A stretch of 64,000 bases of DNA. Origin: Notolepis coatsorum. Lineage: Eukaryota > Chordata > Actinopteri > Aulopiformes > Paralepididae. The stretch covers positions 121,415,145 through 121,479,144 of the forward strand of contig OZ020592.1 in NCBI GenBank assembly GCA_963971535.1. The letters run 5' to 3'. Shown here in pieces: positions 31,669-41,591 of the stretch (position 1 is the stretch's first letter; the number at the start of each line of letters is the position of its first letter). The notes beneath the pieces were generated by a model. It was given only the letters and a program-made list of their open reading frames with translations, was not told the DNA's origin and did not search any database. Both the position numbers and the translations under genes were made by a program.

Positions 31669-34518
31669 TGTGAGGTTTTGCCCGCTGCTCACTACCTTTC
31701 TCTGTCTTCTTTAAGCCTACTGTTAGGAATTCCCTACTCACTCTCTCTAGCCCCCACCCTCTCCTTCCTTACCCTTAGTGGCCACACCTGTTTGATATTC
31801 TATTATCTCTCGCACCTGTGGTGGCAGGCTAATTAGTCCCCCTGTGGGCTTTAAATACCAGGGCGCTTCCCCTCGTTTTGGCGTGGGGTCGTGTTGTATT
31901 CATGCTGAGTCATATTCTCTAACATCTAGACTCTTTCGGGAGATCCTCTGGTCTACCAATGCTGTAAGATGGATCTCTCCAGCCTTGAGATGTTTGCTCC
32001 AGCCTTCGTCTGCTGTCGCCGTAGCCTGTGGAGGAGACTGTTCTGCGCTCCCTGTAACTTCCACGGGAGGCACCCCAGCGCTCCACTGCAGACCCCAGCG
32101 CAGCTGTTCGTCCTGACGCACATCTAGACCAACGCGCATCTCCCGGACCTTCGAGCTTGGCACGCTCCTCCGTCCCAGCGCACAGACGCGCATCTTCCAG
32201 ACCTTCGAGCTTGGCACGCTCCTCCGTCCCAGCGCACAGACGCGCATCTTCCAGACCTTCGAGCTTGGCACGCTCCTCCGTCCCAGCGCACAGACGCGCA
32301 TCTTCCAGACCTTCGAGCTTGGCACGCTCCTCCGTCCCAGCGCACAGACGCGCATCTTCCAGACCTCCGAGCTTGGCACGCTCCTCCGTCCCAGCGCACA
32401 GACGCGCATCTTCCAGACCTTCGAGCTTGGCACGCTCCTCCGTACCAGCGCACTGACGCGCATCTTCCAGACCTTCGAGCTTGGCACGCTCCTCCGTACC
32501 AGCGCACAGACGCGCATCTTCCAGACCTTCGTGCTTGGCAGACTCCTCCTCGCAGACGCACCCCGAGGCGTCTCTCGGTTCCGACGCGCACACCAAGGTG
32601 TGGCGCGCACCCTGTTCCTCGGCTCCGACAGCGGCTACCCGGTGGACGACATCCTCGCCACCGCCACTGTCCCGACGCGCACACCAAGGTGTGGCGCGCA
32701 CTCTGTTCCTCGGCTCCGACAGCGGCTACCCGGTGGACGACGCTCTCGCCACCGCCACTGTTCCGACGCGCACACCAAGGTGTGGCGCGCACTCTGTTCC
32801 TCGCTCCGACAGTCGGCTACCCGGTGGACGACATCCTCGCCACCGCCACTGTTCCAGCTCCCTGTTCCGACGCGCACACCAAGGTGTGGCGCGCACTCTG
32901 TTCCTCAGCTCCGACAGTGGCTACCCGGTGGACGACATCCTCGCCACCGCCACTGTTCCAGCTCCCTGTTCCGACGCGCACACCAAGGTGTGGCGCGCAC
33001 TCTGTTCCTCGGCTCCGACAGCGGCTACCCGGTGGACGATGCCCTCGTCACCGCCACTGTTCCAGCACTCTGTTCCTCGGCTCCGACAGCGGCTACCCGG
33101 TGGACGACGCCCTCGCCACCGCCGCTGTCCCAGCGCTCTGTTCCTCGGCTCCGACAGCCAGCCACCCGGTGGCGATGCCCTCGCCCCGCTGCTGTCCCCT
33201 GTACCATTACGCATACGTCTGGGTGAGTTTTGATTGTGATGTCACTCACCCAGCGTAGTGCCCTTGCCCCCGTTCCCGTTGCTGTCCCTGTACCTTTACG
33301 CATACGCCTGGGTGAGTTTTGATTGTGATGTCACTCACTCAGCGTAGTGCCCTTGCCCCCGTTCCCGTTGCTGTCCCTGTACCTTTACGCATACGCCTGG
33401 GTGAGTTTGATTGTGATGTCACTCACTCAGCGTAGTGCCCTTGCCCCCGTTCCCGTTGCTGTCCCTGTACCTTTACGCATACGCCTGGGTGAGTTTTGAT
33501 TGTGATGTCACTCACTCAGCGTAGTGCCCTTGCCCCCGTTCCCGTTGCTGTCCCTGTACCTTTACGCATACGCCTGGGTGAGTTTGATTGTGATGTCACT
33601 CACTCAGCGTAGTGCCCTTGCCCCCGTTCCTTGCTGTCCCTGTACCTTTACGCATACGCCTGGGTGAGTTTGATTGTGATGTCACTCACTCAGCGTAGTG
33701 CCCTTGCCCCCGTTCCCGCTGCTGTCCCTTTACCTTTACGCATACGCCTGGGTGAGTTTTGATTGTGATGTCACTCACTCAGCGTAATGCCCCTTGCCCT
33801 CGTCCCGCTGCTGTTCCCCAGCGTATTGCCTCCTTTAGTTCTCACCTAGTTATTAGTTTGGACATTTCATCTCCCAGCGTATTGCCTCTGTTAGTTAGTT
33901 TGGACATTTCATCTCCCAGCGTAATGCCTCTGTTTTTGGTTCTCACTTAGAATAGTATTTTTGGACTTTACATCTCCCCCTGTGTGTTTGTCACACGAAG
34001 ATATTATTACTTTGTTCACTTTGTTATTTGGACTGTTCTGCATCTGCTCTGTTTTTTCCCTTTGCATATTAACCCTCTCCTCTGTTCTGCAGAGCGGCCC
34101 AGATGTTTTCCCACCAGTCCCCAGTTCCTCCCTGTCCCCAGCCCGCCTCCGCGGGCCTCTGTTCCCTCTGTCACCAGAACCTGGTCCTCTGTCCCAAGGC
34201 GTTCCCTTAACCTTCCCAAGGCGTTCCCTTAACCTTCCCAAGGCGTTCCCTTAACCTTCCCAAGGCGTTCCCTTAACCTTCCCAAGGCGTTCCCTTAACC
34301 TTCCCTTAGGCGTTCCCTTACTTTCCCATAGTGTTCCCTTTTCCTGCCCGCCTCTTAAAGGCACTTTACCTTCCCCTCTTGTGTTATTCCAGTGTTTTGT
34401 GTTTTCTCCCTTAAAGGGACAGTGCCCTTTTTCCCTGTTCACAATAAATTTCTGTTTCTTGGCAAACCACCATACCTGTCTTGTGTTGTGCGATTGGGGT
34501 CGGTTACAAACCATAACA
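31669..34518 (+). repeat. 3' LTR
   Basis: A copy of 27847-30696 shifted by 3,822 bp, same length and same internal arrays, ending CATAACA before the CATAT target duplication. Confidence 0.93.
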
Positions 34519-34975
34519 CATATACTCTCTTTTTTAGACTCTTTTTGTACAGAAGGCCATTTGTGCAGTGGCAAGAAGCATAATCACATCAGCAATAATT
34601 AGGGATGCACCGATATCGATATTTTGATCAAATATTTTTATTTTATTTTCAACATGAAACAAAACATATCACAATACAATAATAATATGTCAAATGTATA
34701 CTCTCTTTTCTGGACTCTTTTCGTATCACAAACAGTACTGTATTTTGCAAATCTGATATGTCATAAATGTATAGATGTAGCAGTACTGTCTATCTGTATG
34801 TCATGCATGTCATTATGTTATGATGAATTGTAAATGGGGGACCCTGATGTAAACAAGACAAAACGTCTTTCTCAGGTCTGCATCCCCTTAACAATTGTAT
34901 GTATTGAGCCGTACTGTATTGTACCCATTCTGCAATCTGTTAAATAAAGTTTTCATTCATTCATTCATTCATGCT
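34519..34975 (+). repeat. Left arm continuation and family-wide repeat (gtacccattctgcaatctg)
   Basis: After the CATAT duplication the arm sequence resumes (actctcttttttagactc) and continues into the module gggggaccctgatgtaaaca ... tacccattctgcaatctg ... aataaag, followed by (TTCA)n to about 34972. This 3' module recurs many times in the window (see 35345, 36180, 37595, 38435, 40790, 41590, 41920, 58545, 59630, 59815 and 60315). It looks like the 3' end of a non-LTR element or SINE with a TTCA/TTGA tail. Confidence 0.65.
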
Positions 34976-35344
34976 TGAGGAAGACCGGTAAGGTCGAAAC
35001 GTTTTTATATATTGTAAGAGTATATTTATGAGACAGTATATTTATTTTGTACAAGAATGTGAAACTTCCTATCACGTTTGAATAATGCTGTAAAGTAGCG
35101 ATCAGGCTTGCAGTAATGTCAGGAAGAATGAGGAGAGGTTGTATTCGTATATGATGGTTTAATTCCAGCTCAATATGGGTTTTACAGGTTAATACTCTCT
35201 CGTAACACACAACACAGACCTGCTAATTATATATACGCTCGCTTCACGACAAACTAACGTCCGGTCCCGGCCGGCGGTCCGTCCTCCTATACTGTATCTC
35301 CCGGGGGGGAAACACCTCCAGCTAAACAGAGCGACACAGCGACA

Positions 35345-35450
35345 GAGCGAATTGATTGGTTGAAAACTTTATTAACAGATTGCAGAATGGGTACAGTACA
35401 ACTCAATACATACAATTGTTAAGGGAATGCAGACCAGAGAAAGACTTGTC
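35345..35450 (-). repeat. Copy of the gtacccattctgcaatctg repeat, minus strand
   Basis: Begins tgattggttgaaaacttt and contains attaacagattgcagaatgg, then gcagaccagagaaagactt. Same family as 34519-34975, inverted. Confidence 0.7.
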
Positions 35451-35454
35451 TGGT

Positions 35455-36000
35455 TCAGATACAAAACTCATTCAAACAGTATGGTAGCCTTTTCCTTGGA
35501 TCCTCTGATCGTGGGTTCCGCAAACGTTCATTCACTCGATCACGAACTTTGTCCCAGGAGACTACACTATAGCGTTCTTTAACTTTAGCAATCAACATCA
35601 CTCTGAGGTTCTTAGGTAAAGCATGTTTCCCCCGTTTGCCATTCCAATTGACTTTGTGAGCCCACTTTTGGTAGGTTTCAAAGTCCACTAGCAACATGAA
35701 CATTCGCCCTGCGTAGTCGTCAGGCCGTTGTTTGCCTTGTGCGTCATGAGCATGATCGAACGCCTTTTGCTCGTCGTCTGCTGAAATACTTTCCAGTTGT
35801 ATGTTGGGCAGGGCTGGACGCTGTCGCTGTGCTTTTTTCTGTGGTTTTGCCACTGGAACTGCAGGTACTGGCAGAGGCGTTCTAAAGGGTGTCATTTGAG
35901 GAGAAAGCGGTTGCGGCGAAAAACATGCATCATCTTCATCATCATCATCATTATCATCATCATCATTCTGGGGCGTTTGGGACAGAGAGGGTGATAGAGC
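35455..36000 (-). CDS. Captured ORF with weak BEN-domain resemblance
   Basis: A minus-strand ORF (longest frame 36093-35455) whose plausible coding part has an acidic Asp/Glu run (NDDDDNDDDDEDD), a proline-rich linker and a C-terminal globular region of about 100 residues containing HALPKNLRVMLIAKVKERY and DKVRDRVNERLRNPR. The last segment loosely resembles the C-terminal helices of BEN DNA/protein-binding domains. The Gly-rich N-terminus comes from a C-run repeat (36067-36136) and is not credible. It ends directly against a repeat copy, so it may be a piece of a transposon gene or a captured host exon. Confidence 0.35.
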   Translation of the reverse strand, partial: ALSPSLSQTPQNDDDDNDDDDEDDACFSPQPLSPQMTPFRTPLPVPAVPVAKPQKKAQRQRPALPNIQLESISADDEQKAFDHAHDAQGKQRPDDYAGRMFMLLVDFETYQKWAHKVNWNGKRGKHALPKNLRVMLIAKVKERYSVVSWDKVRDRVNERLRNPRSEDPRKRLPYCLNEFCI

Positions 36001-36054
36001 CAAGTCTTTCTCTGGTCTGCAATGTACAGTGTTGTTTGTACAGTTGTACAGTGT

Positions 36055-36170
36055 CCCCCCTCCTACCCAACCCCCCCCCCCCCCCCCACTCATACCCCCC
36101 CCCCACTCCTAACCAACCCCCCCCCCCCCCCCCCACCTCCAATGTACAGTCCCCCCCCACCTACCCAATC
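36055..36170. repeat. C-rich low-complexity tract
   Basis: Runs of up to 15 C separated by actca/taacc words; purely compositional. Confidence 0.85.
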
Positions 36171-36179
36171 CAATGTAGT

Positions 36180-36415
36180 TTCCATGCCTAATGTATATAC
36201 TCTTTTCTTTCTGGACTCTTTTTGTATCACAAACAGTACTGTAATTGCAAATCTGGTATGTCATAAATGTATAGATGGAGCTGTACTGTACTGTACCCAT
36301 TCTGCAATCTGTTAATAAAGTTTTCATTCATTCATTCATCCCCTTAACAATTGTGTGTATTGAGCTGTACTGTATTGTACCCATTCTGCAATCTGTTAAT
36401 ACAGTTTTCAATTAA
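36180..36415 (+). repeat. Two partial copies of the gtacccattctgcaatctg repeat
   Basis: tatactcttttctttctgga ... tgtacccattctgcaatctg ... aataaagttttcattcattc ends at about 36338. A second partial copy, starting ccccttaacaattg, follows directly to about 36412. Confidence 0.75.
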
Positions 36416-36599
36416 TGTCAGACTGCCAAATTACTTCCACCCTCATCTCCAAAACAGTTGGCGTGAACAAATAATACTAGAGACAGAATGAGTTTAGCTT
36501 CTTTTTTTGGTTTTCCTTTTAATCAGTGAATTATATTCCCATCCATATCCCCAACTTTGTGATTTTTACATACTGATCAGACGGAGGCAGAATAGCCTG

Positions 36600-36852
36600 C
36601 ACATACATCAATGCATCTCTTGTAAGATATGAATTGCGGCATACATTTTCCCAAACATGGTGCTGTTGGCGTCAAGCACAGGAGGTGAGGGGTGGATTGT
36701 CACCACCTGTTTAGCTAGGGCAGAGCGCATGTAGAGGGCATAGAAGAACCAGACGAGGCTGAAGATGCACAGGCTGATGGAGATGTTGATGAACACTTTG
36801 CCCATGTCAACCTTCTTCTTCTTCTCCTTGCGGTGCCGCTATATATCAACAA
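36600..36852 (-). pseudogene. Exon-like fragment resembling glucosidase I (MOGS) N-terminus
   Basis: On the minus strand a basic stretch is followed by one transmembrane segment (SISLCIFSLVWFFYALYM) and then VVTIHPSPPVLDANST. The order basic tail, signal anchor, then VTxHxxPPVLxA matches my recollection of the N-terminus of mannosyl-oligosaccharide glucosidase, the ER enzyme that trims the first glucose of N-glycans. An AG acceptor-like site (atatatag on the minus strand, about 36840) precedes it. After DANST the homology ends and the frame closes, so only one exon-like piece is present, apparently captured in the composite insertion. Confidence 0.35.
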
Positions 36853-37129
36853 CAATCATTCACAAATAATAGACCGGAACAGGAATGGAAAGGAAACGTC
36901 AGTGACGTCACATACTGGATTTACTACATCGCCCTCTGTAGAACACAAATGAGCAAGGGCGCACATAATAATAATAATATATTTAACACCCCCACTCGAA
37001 CTTAGCTTATTGTGGTACAAAACAAAAATATATATATATATATATTCTCCCTCTTTGGCCTTCAATACAAAATAAACAACAACAACAAAAAAAACATATT
37101 GGCACATCCATGCTTTTCTTTCACTCTAA

Positions 37130-37560
37130 CTAAGTGCCAAACAAATACTGAGCAAACTTCTTCAGTTGTAGCTTAGTGGCTGGTTTTGTCATCACATCAG
37201 CAATCATGTTGTCAGTAGGACAATATTCCAAACATATCCTCCCACTATTCACAGTTTCTCTTATGAAGTGATATTTTATATCAATATGTTTACATCTTTG
37301 CCTGTTTACAGGATTCCTGGCTAGTGCAATAGCTCCTTGGTTATCATCATAAACCTTGGTTTGTGCATACTGACATCCATCAATACCCTTGAGTAGCTGT
37401 TGCAAATACATACACTCCTGTATGGCTGATGCTAAGGCCATGTATCCTGCCTCGCAGGTAGAAAGTGCAACTGTTGGTTGTCTTCTACTCTTCCATGAAA
37501 TGAGAGAGCTTCTCTCACTTAGGTGTACAGTAGGTGTGACATTGGATTGGCAACCCCCCA
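37130..37560 (-). pseudogene. Ty1/Copia RNase H fragment
   Basis: The minus-strand frame contains SLISWKSRRQPTVALSTCEA and YMALASAIQECMYLQQLL, then DNQGAIALARNP, KHIDIKYHFIRE and IADVMTKPA. These are the ordered signature motifs of the Copia RNase H C-terminal domain. RT and the rest of pol are missing. The longer ORF start (to 37654) comes from an adjoining repeat. The AT-rich sequence downstream (36960-37130) may include LTR remnants; not confirmed. Confidence 0.85.
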
Positions 37561-37594
37561 TTGGTGTGGCAACACACCATTGAAATGCTAATTG

Positions 37595-37700
37595 TTGGGG
37601 GACCCTGATGTAAACAAGACAAAAGTATTTCTCAGGTCTGCACCCCCTTAACAATTGTATGTATTGAGCTGGACTGTACTGTACCCATTCTGCAATCTGT
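37595..37700 (+). repeat. Copy of the gtacccattctgcaatctg repeat
   Basis: gggggaccctgatgtaaaca ... tgtacccattctgcaatctg, plus strand, ending in taaaatttga. Confidence 0.75.
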
Positions 37701-38430
37701 TAAAATTTGATATTACATTTACATTTAGTCATCTACCTATTGAAGCGTTGAGAGAAAAAGACAGCCAAGATTGTACTTTAAACTAAATTACTTTTATTTG
37801 CCTGTATTCTAAATTACATGCAATGCAAAGTAGAACTGTAATATGTACTTTCTCAGTCAGTGCTAAATGCAGTCCTCTTATGCAGCATCACTTTTCACAT
37901 CAAAACAAAAGTAGAACTGTAATGTGGACTCAGTCAGTCACACTTATTTAACATGATCAAATAATTATTATAATATTTTTTACTTCACTTTGAAATATTA
38001 TAGTGAAATATTTTGCAATGTTGTCGCATTTATCTTGTTGAAATCCTCCAACAGGCTCTTTTTTGTAAGTTGACTGGTTTGCACACCAATAATACAGTGC
38101 AATAATAGAATAGTAGAATAGATAGTAAAATTATGCAATAGAATGGCCAGAGTAAAATAGTGCTACAGTACAATCAACAGCGGGGTGTATTAGAAGGCTA
38201 TGGTGAAGAGGTACGTTTTTAGCTTATTTCTGAAAATATTAAGAGATCTAGCTTCCCTAATGTCCATAGTGTGTTCCATAACTTTGGTGCATAGTTAGTT
38301 AGCAAAGGCTGCATCACTGATTTTCTTTAGACTGTGACTCGGAACCTTCAATAGTAGATGATCGCAATGTTTATACTTTGTATATAAGGAGGAGGACCTT
38401 GAAATCAATTCTAAATGTTACCGATGATTA
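37700..38430. other. AT-rich unassigned sequence
   Basis: No gene-like frame. It has a duplicated short segment (caaagtagaactgtaat at about 37825; caaaagtagaactgtaat at about 37905) and some SINE- or LINE-like AT-rich words. Nothing more could be assigned. Confidence 0.4.
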
Positions 38431-38434
38431 CTGA

Positions 38435-38525
38435 TGTAAACAGGGGGATCCTGATGTAAACAAGATGAAAGTCTTTCTCTGGTTTGCATCCCCTTAACAA
38501 TTGTATGTATAATTGTATGTATAAC
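38435..38525 (+). repeat. Partial copy of the gtacccattctgcaatctg repeat
   Basis: ggggatcctgatgtaaacaa ... ccccttaacaattgtatg; truncated before the 3' tail. Confidence 0.6.
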
Positions 38526-38640
38526 ATCTGCTAAATTTTTTTATAGTTTTTGATTCGCAGCGGGATCCGGAAGCGCCACTGAACCGTGAGTCGAATCAGT
38601 GAATCGGTTCATTGCCGTGAGCGTGTATCGAATCGCTCAC

Positions 38641-38998
38641 TCACTGAAATGATCCGTTGGGCACATCACTGACTGTTGCCTTTGACACACCTCTGATGTG
38701 GGAGATGAGGTCAAAGGACATGTCGTGACGCAGTTTGACAAGGGTGATAAATAGCTGATCTATGGGTGAGATTATGGTGCTCCTTGTCTTCTCTGTGTGC
38801 AAGAAAGAAAACAAGTGCTGAAGCACTGGCCAGGTAACACCTGTCATCATCTTGCATTTGGTGTCGTTGCTGTCCACAGATGAAGCGGTCAAGGAGCTTG
38901 ACTCGACCTTGGTTCTCTGTTGGTCACCATCCTCCTTGGCTGCATCACTCTCCTTTTTTCACGCCGCTCATGGCGACTGATGTTTGTTGACGTAGATG
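38641..38998 (-). pseudogene. DDE transposase fragment (ISL2EU/Harbinger-like HTH region)
   Basis: The minus-strand frame reads TWPVLQHLFSFLHTE, SPIDQLFITLVKLRHDMSFDLI and HIRGVSKATVSDV. This is the helix-turn-helix segment that precedes the catalytic domain in HTH_Tnp_4/DDE_Tnp_4 transposases, including ISL2EU types. It stops at 38641 without the catalytic core. Upstream coding sequence is split by the hAT-type insertion at 39007-40717 and appears to continue beyond it (HPDYIPVFPSTS in the minus frame at about 40726-40790). It could belong to the TA-targeting element that founded the composite insertion. Confidence 0.6.
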
Positions 38999-39006
38999 GT
39001 GTAGAC

Positions 39007-40717
39007 CAGGGGTGGCCAACCAGTCAGAGACTAAGAGCCACAAAAAAATGACTGTGGTACCACAAAGAGCCACACCATATACCAGCGTTTCTCAACTTTT
39101 TTTTCAGTCACGGCACCCTTCATGTGTTTATAGGTCTCACCCTCTGGCCTCTGAAGTTGCTAATGTCTTTTTTATTTGGGCCTCACAGGGTTAAAAGTAC
39201 CCTGTGAGACCCACGGTTGCAAAATTACAAAATCACTTTTAGCCATTTAAAAAAATTATGTTTATTTAAAAAATGTTAAAGGGGAACTATTTTACTATTT
39301 CTTTCACTATTTGGGCACTTTTACACAATTCCTGTGAGTCTATGGAACACCTAGGTTTTTTAAAAAAAAAAGACATTGTTTTGTATTTCTAATCAAGTAC
39401 TAAAAACCGCATTTTTCTACCTTAAGATCTTAAGCCGTTTTGAGGCTGGGCTCCAACCACTGTGTGGCCTGGTGCCAACTGCCACATCAACTGCCACATT
39501 ATTATGCAGCTGAGAAATCTCTGACATCACAGATATGCACATTTTCAGATGACTCAGTTCAGTGAGGGTGAATATTGTGAGAGGAGAATTGGAAGAATTC
39601 GCCAATATGAGAATTAGAGACATATATCCTATTAATATAAGTCCACATAGCTAAGAAACAATGGTAAACACTGAAAAAAGCCATTTATAAGATAGTTCCC
39701 CTTTAAGCACATGTATAGTCAATTGGTCCTGTTGTTCAGCCTCACAATGCTATTTGATAGTAAATGTGTTTATATGTCCCACCCTCTGGCCTCTGAAGTT
39801 GCTAATTTCTTTTTAATTTGGGCCTCACAGGGTTAACCTCTTAAGCCCGAGATATACAGTAAAAGTGTATATTTTCAGCATTATGTTTGTTTACCAATTA
39901 TTTGAACTGTTATTAGTGAAATATAAGATTATAGAAATCTCAGGGCATTGAGTCGGAAACCGGCGCATATTGACAGGAGGAAGTGGCACAGCCAAAAGTG
40001 AGTGTAGTCTTTTGAAGGAAGAGACTCAGGGCTTTCAAATTTCGAAAAACTACCCTACCCAGCTCACACCAGCCCCTGTCAATCATCTGACTTCTGGATT
40101 TACTTTTTAATTTCTCTTATTTTTTGGGATTATCTCCCACAAACCTGAACGTTATTGCCATAAAACAGAACGCAGTTAGTTTCTCTACCTTTCTGTGAAT
40201 GTCTTGCAAAAAACGGTGTTGCAATATGATGAAAAATGGTGGAGAAATTTACATTATAAAAAAGATGGCAGAATTCAGTACTGTATCTACAAAACCTTCT
40301 GTTTAATCATCTTCCCTTTATTCATTTGCTTAGATTTTTCAGGTCTGGTCAATTTTAGCATGGTGTTATTTACAGTCAAAGATAATTTTTTTTTTAAATA
40401 GAATTGATATTCTCCTTTGGTTCATTACAATTTACTCAAGCCTAGTAACAGACACACTATTTCTGACACTGATCCATATTATGTCCCTAGATTCAGATAC
40501 CAAGAACATGCAAATGGACCATTTAAAAAAAAAATTTAATGTTTATTCTACGTCATTATGGAATGAGTGACATAAAAAAAAAAAAAAAAAAAAAGTAAAA
40601 AGTAAAAAAAAAAAAAATAAAAAAAAAAAAAATTATTTTTTTTTATGGGTGGAAGAGCCGCACATTGACGGGCAAAGAGCCGCATGCGGCTCGCGAGCCG
40701 CGGGTTGGCCACCCCTG
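39007..40717. mobile_element. Non-autonomous hAT-type transposon with 8-bp target duplication
   Basis: The ends are CAGGGGTGGCCAAC (39007) and its near-exact complement GTTGGCCACCCCTG (to 40717). GTGTAGAC occurs at 38999-39006 and again at 40718-40725, an 8-bp duplication typical of hAT transposition. Sub-terminal agagccac / gagccgc repeats follow. The 1.7-kb interior has no transposase; it holds two copies of a segment containing ccctctggcctctgaagttg (39139 and 39781), a long A-run (40574-40635) and AT-rich sequence. It is inserted in the transposase relic. Confidence 0.9.
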
Positions 40718-40789
40718 GTGTAGACTGTGATGTTGAAGGGAATACAGGTATGTAGTCTGGGTGTGTTTGGTCATTGACCTTTGCTCCTG

Positions 40790-40860
40790 AATGAATGAAT
40801 GAAAACGTTATTAACAGATTGCAGAATGGGTACAATACAGTACGGCTCAATACACACTCT
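40790..40860 (-). repeat. Partial copy of the gtacccattctgcaatctg repeat, minus strand
   Basis: tgaatgaatgaatgaaaacg ... cagattgcagaatgggtac; truncated at about 40860 where LINE coding sequence begins. Confidence 0.7.
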
Positions 40861-40861
40861 T

Positions 40862-41455
40862 GGATCAAATAACAAACTCAGCAAGGCCAACGGCTTCTCT
40901 GTTACAGTGGGTGACAATATTGTCACAAGGAAAGATGAAATTACCTACCTGGGTTCCATCCTAGAGGCAAATCTTTCCTGTGACAAAATGGCAACCAATG
41001 TAATAAAAAAAAGTCAACCAACGAACAAGATTCTTGTACCGGATCTCCTCTCTGGTAAACAAGAATACCCTGAAGACTCTGGCAGGAGCACTCATTCAAG
41101 GGTATTACGACTATGCTTGCACCTCATGGTACCAAAGCACCTCAAAAGCGCTAAAAACTAAATTACAAACATCACAAAACAAACTGGTCAGACTACTGCT
41201 TGACCTTACTCCTAGAACCCACCTCACCCCTGCCCACTTTGACTACCTAGGATGGCTTAGAGTAGACGACAGAGTACAGCAACTTGCAATGGGCCTGGTC
41301 TACAAGATACTGTACACTACACCACTAAGATACCCATGTACATGTCGAAATACTTCCCAAAGGTCAGTGAATACCACGACCACAACACCAGAGGGAGTTC
41401 CACAAATCATGTTCAACCCAGATTCGGCTCAAACAAGGGACTAAACACGTTTCGC
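40862..41455 (+). pseudogene. LINE reverse transcriptase C-terminal fragment
   Basis: The first frame has EITYLGSILEANLSCDK (the 'YLG' segment after the RT catalytic core). A second frame from 41034 has LVNKNTLKTLAGALIQ, YYDYACTSWY and NKLVRLLLDLTPRTHL with FDYLGWLRVDDRVQ. These are the usual order of motifs in the RT thumb and C-terminal region of Jockey/Rex-type LINEs. One frameshift near 41030 separates them. The N-terminal RT and the endonuclease are absent. Confidence 0.75.
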
Positions 41456-41591
41456 AATTATTAAAATGATAATACTTTTATTAATATTAATTAGGCTACT
41501 GCTGGCCATTCATCAAGCGAGACATTGCTGATTGTTTATGTATTTTATAAGACAAGACTACAGCAGCCGTGTATCTTGGATGTAATGATTG

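Larger units (their letters stand above)
27847..34518 (+). mobile_element. Non-autonomous LTR retrotransposon with 2,850-bp LTRs
   Basis: Two direct repeats of exactly 2,850 bp (27847-30696 and 31669-34518), each starting TGTGAGG and ending CATAACA, enclose 972 bp without coding capacity. The element is flanked by the 5-bp duplication CATAT (27842-27846 and 34519-34523). A purine-rich tract (ggaggggggga) directly precedes the 3' LTR. The LTRs appear identical by eye, so insertion was recent. The right arm at about 41843-41870 carries the same target sequence without the element (single CATAT), an independent empty-site proof. No gag or pol is present, so it depends on a partner element. A tRNA primer-binding site starting TGG was not seen. 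Confidence 0.93.

Noticed and set aside
27847-34518. 3.8-kb tandem segmental duplication
   Set aside because: The duplicated block is exactly 2,850 bp with TG/CA ends, a CATAT duplication and a polypurine tract, so it is a pair of LTRs rather than a segmental duplication.
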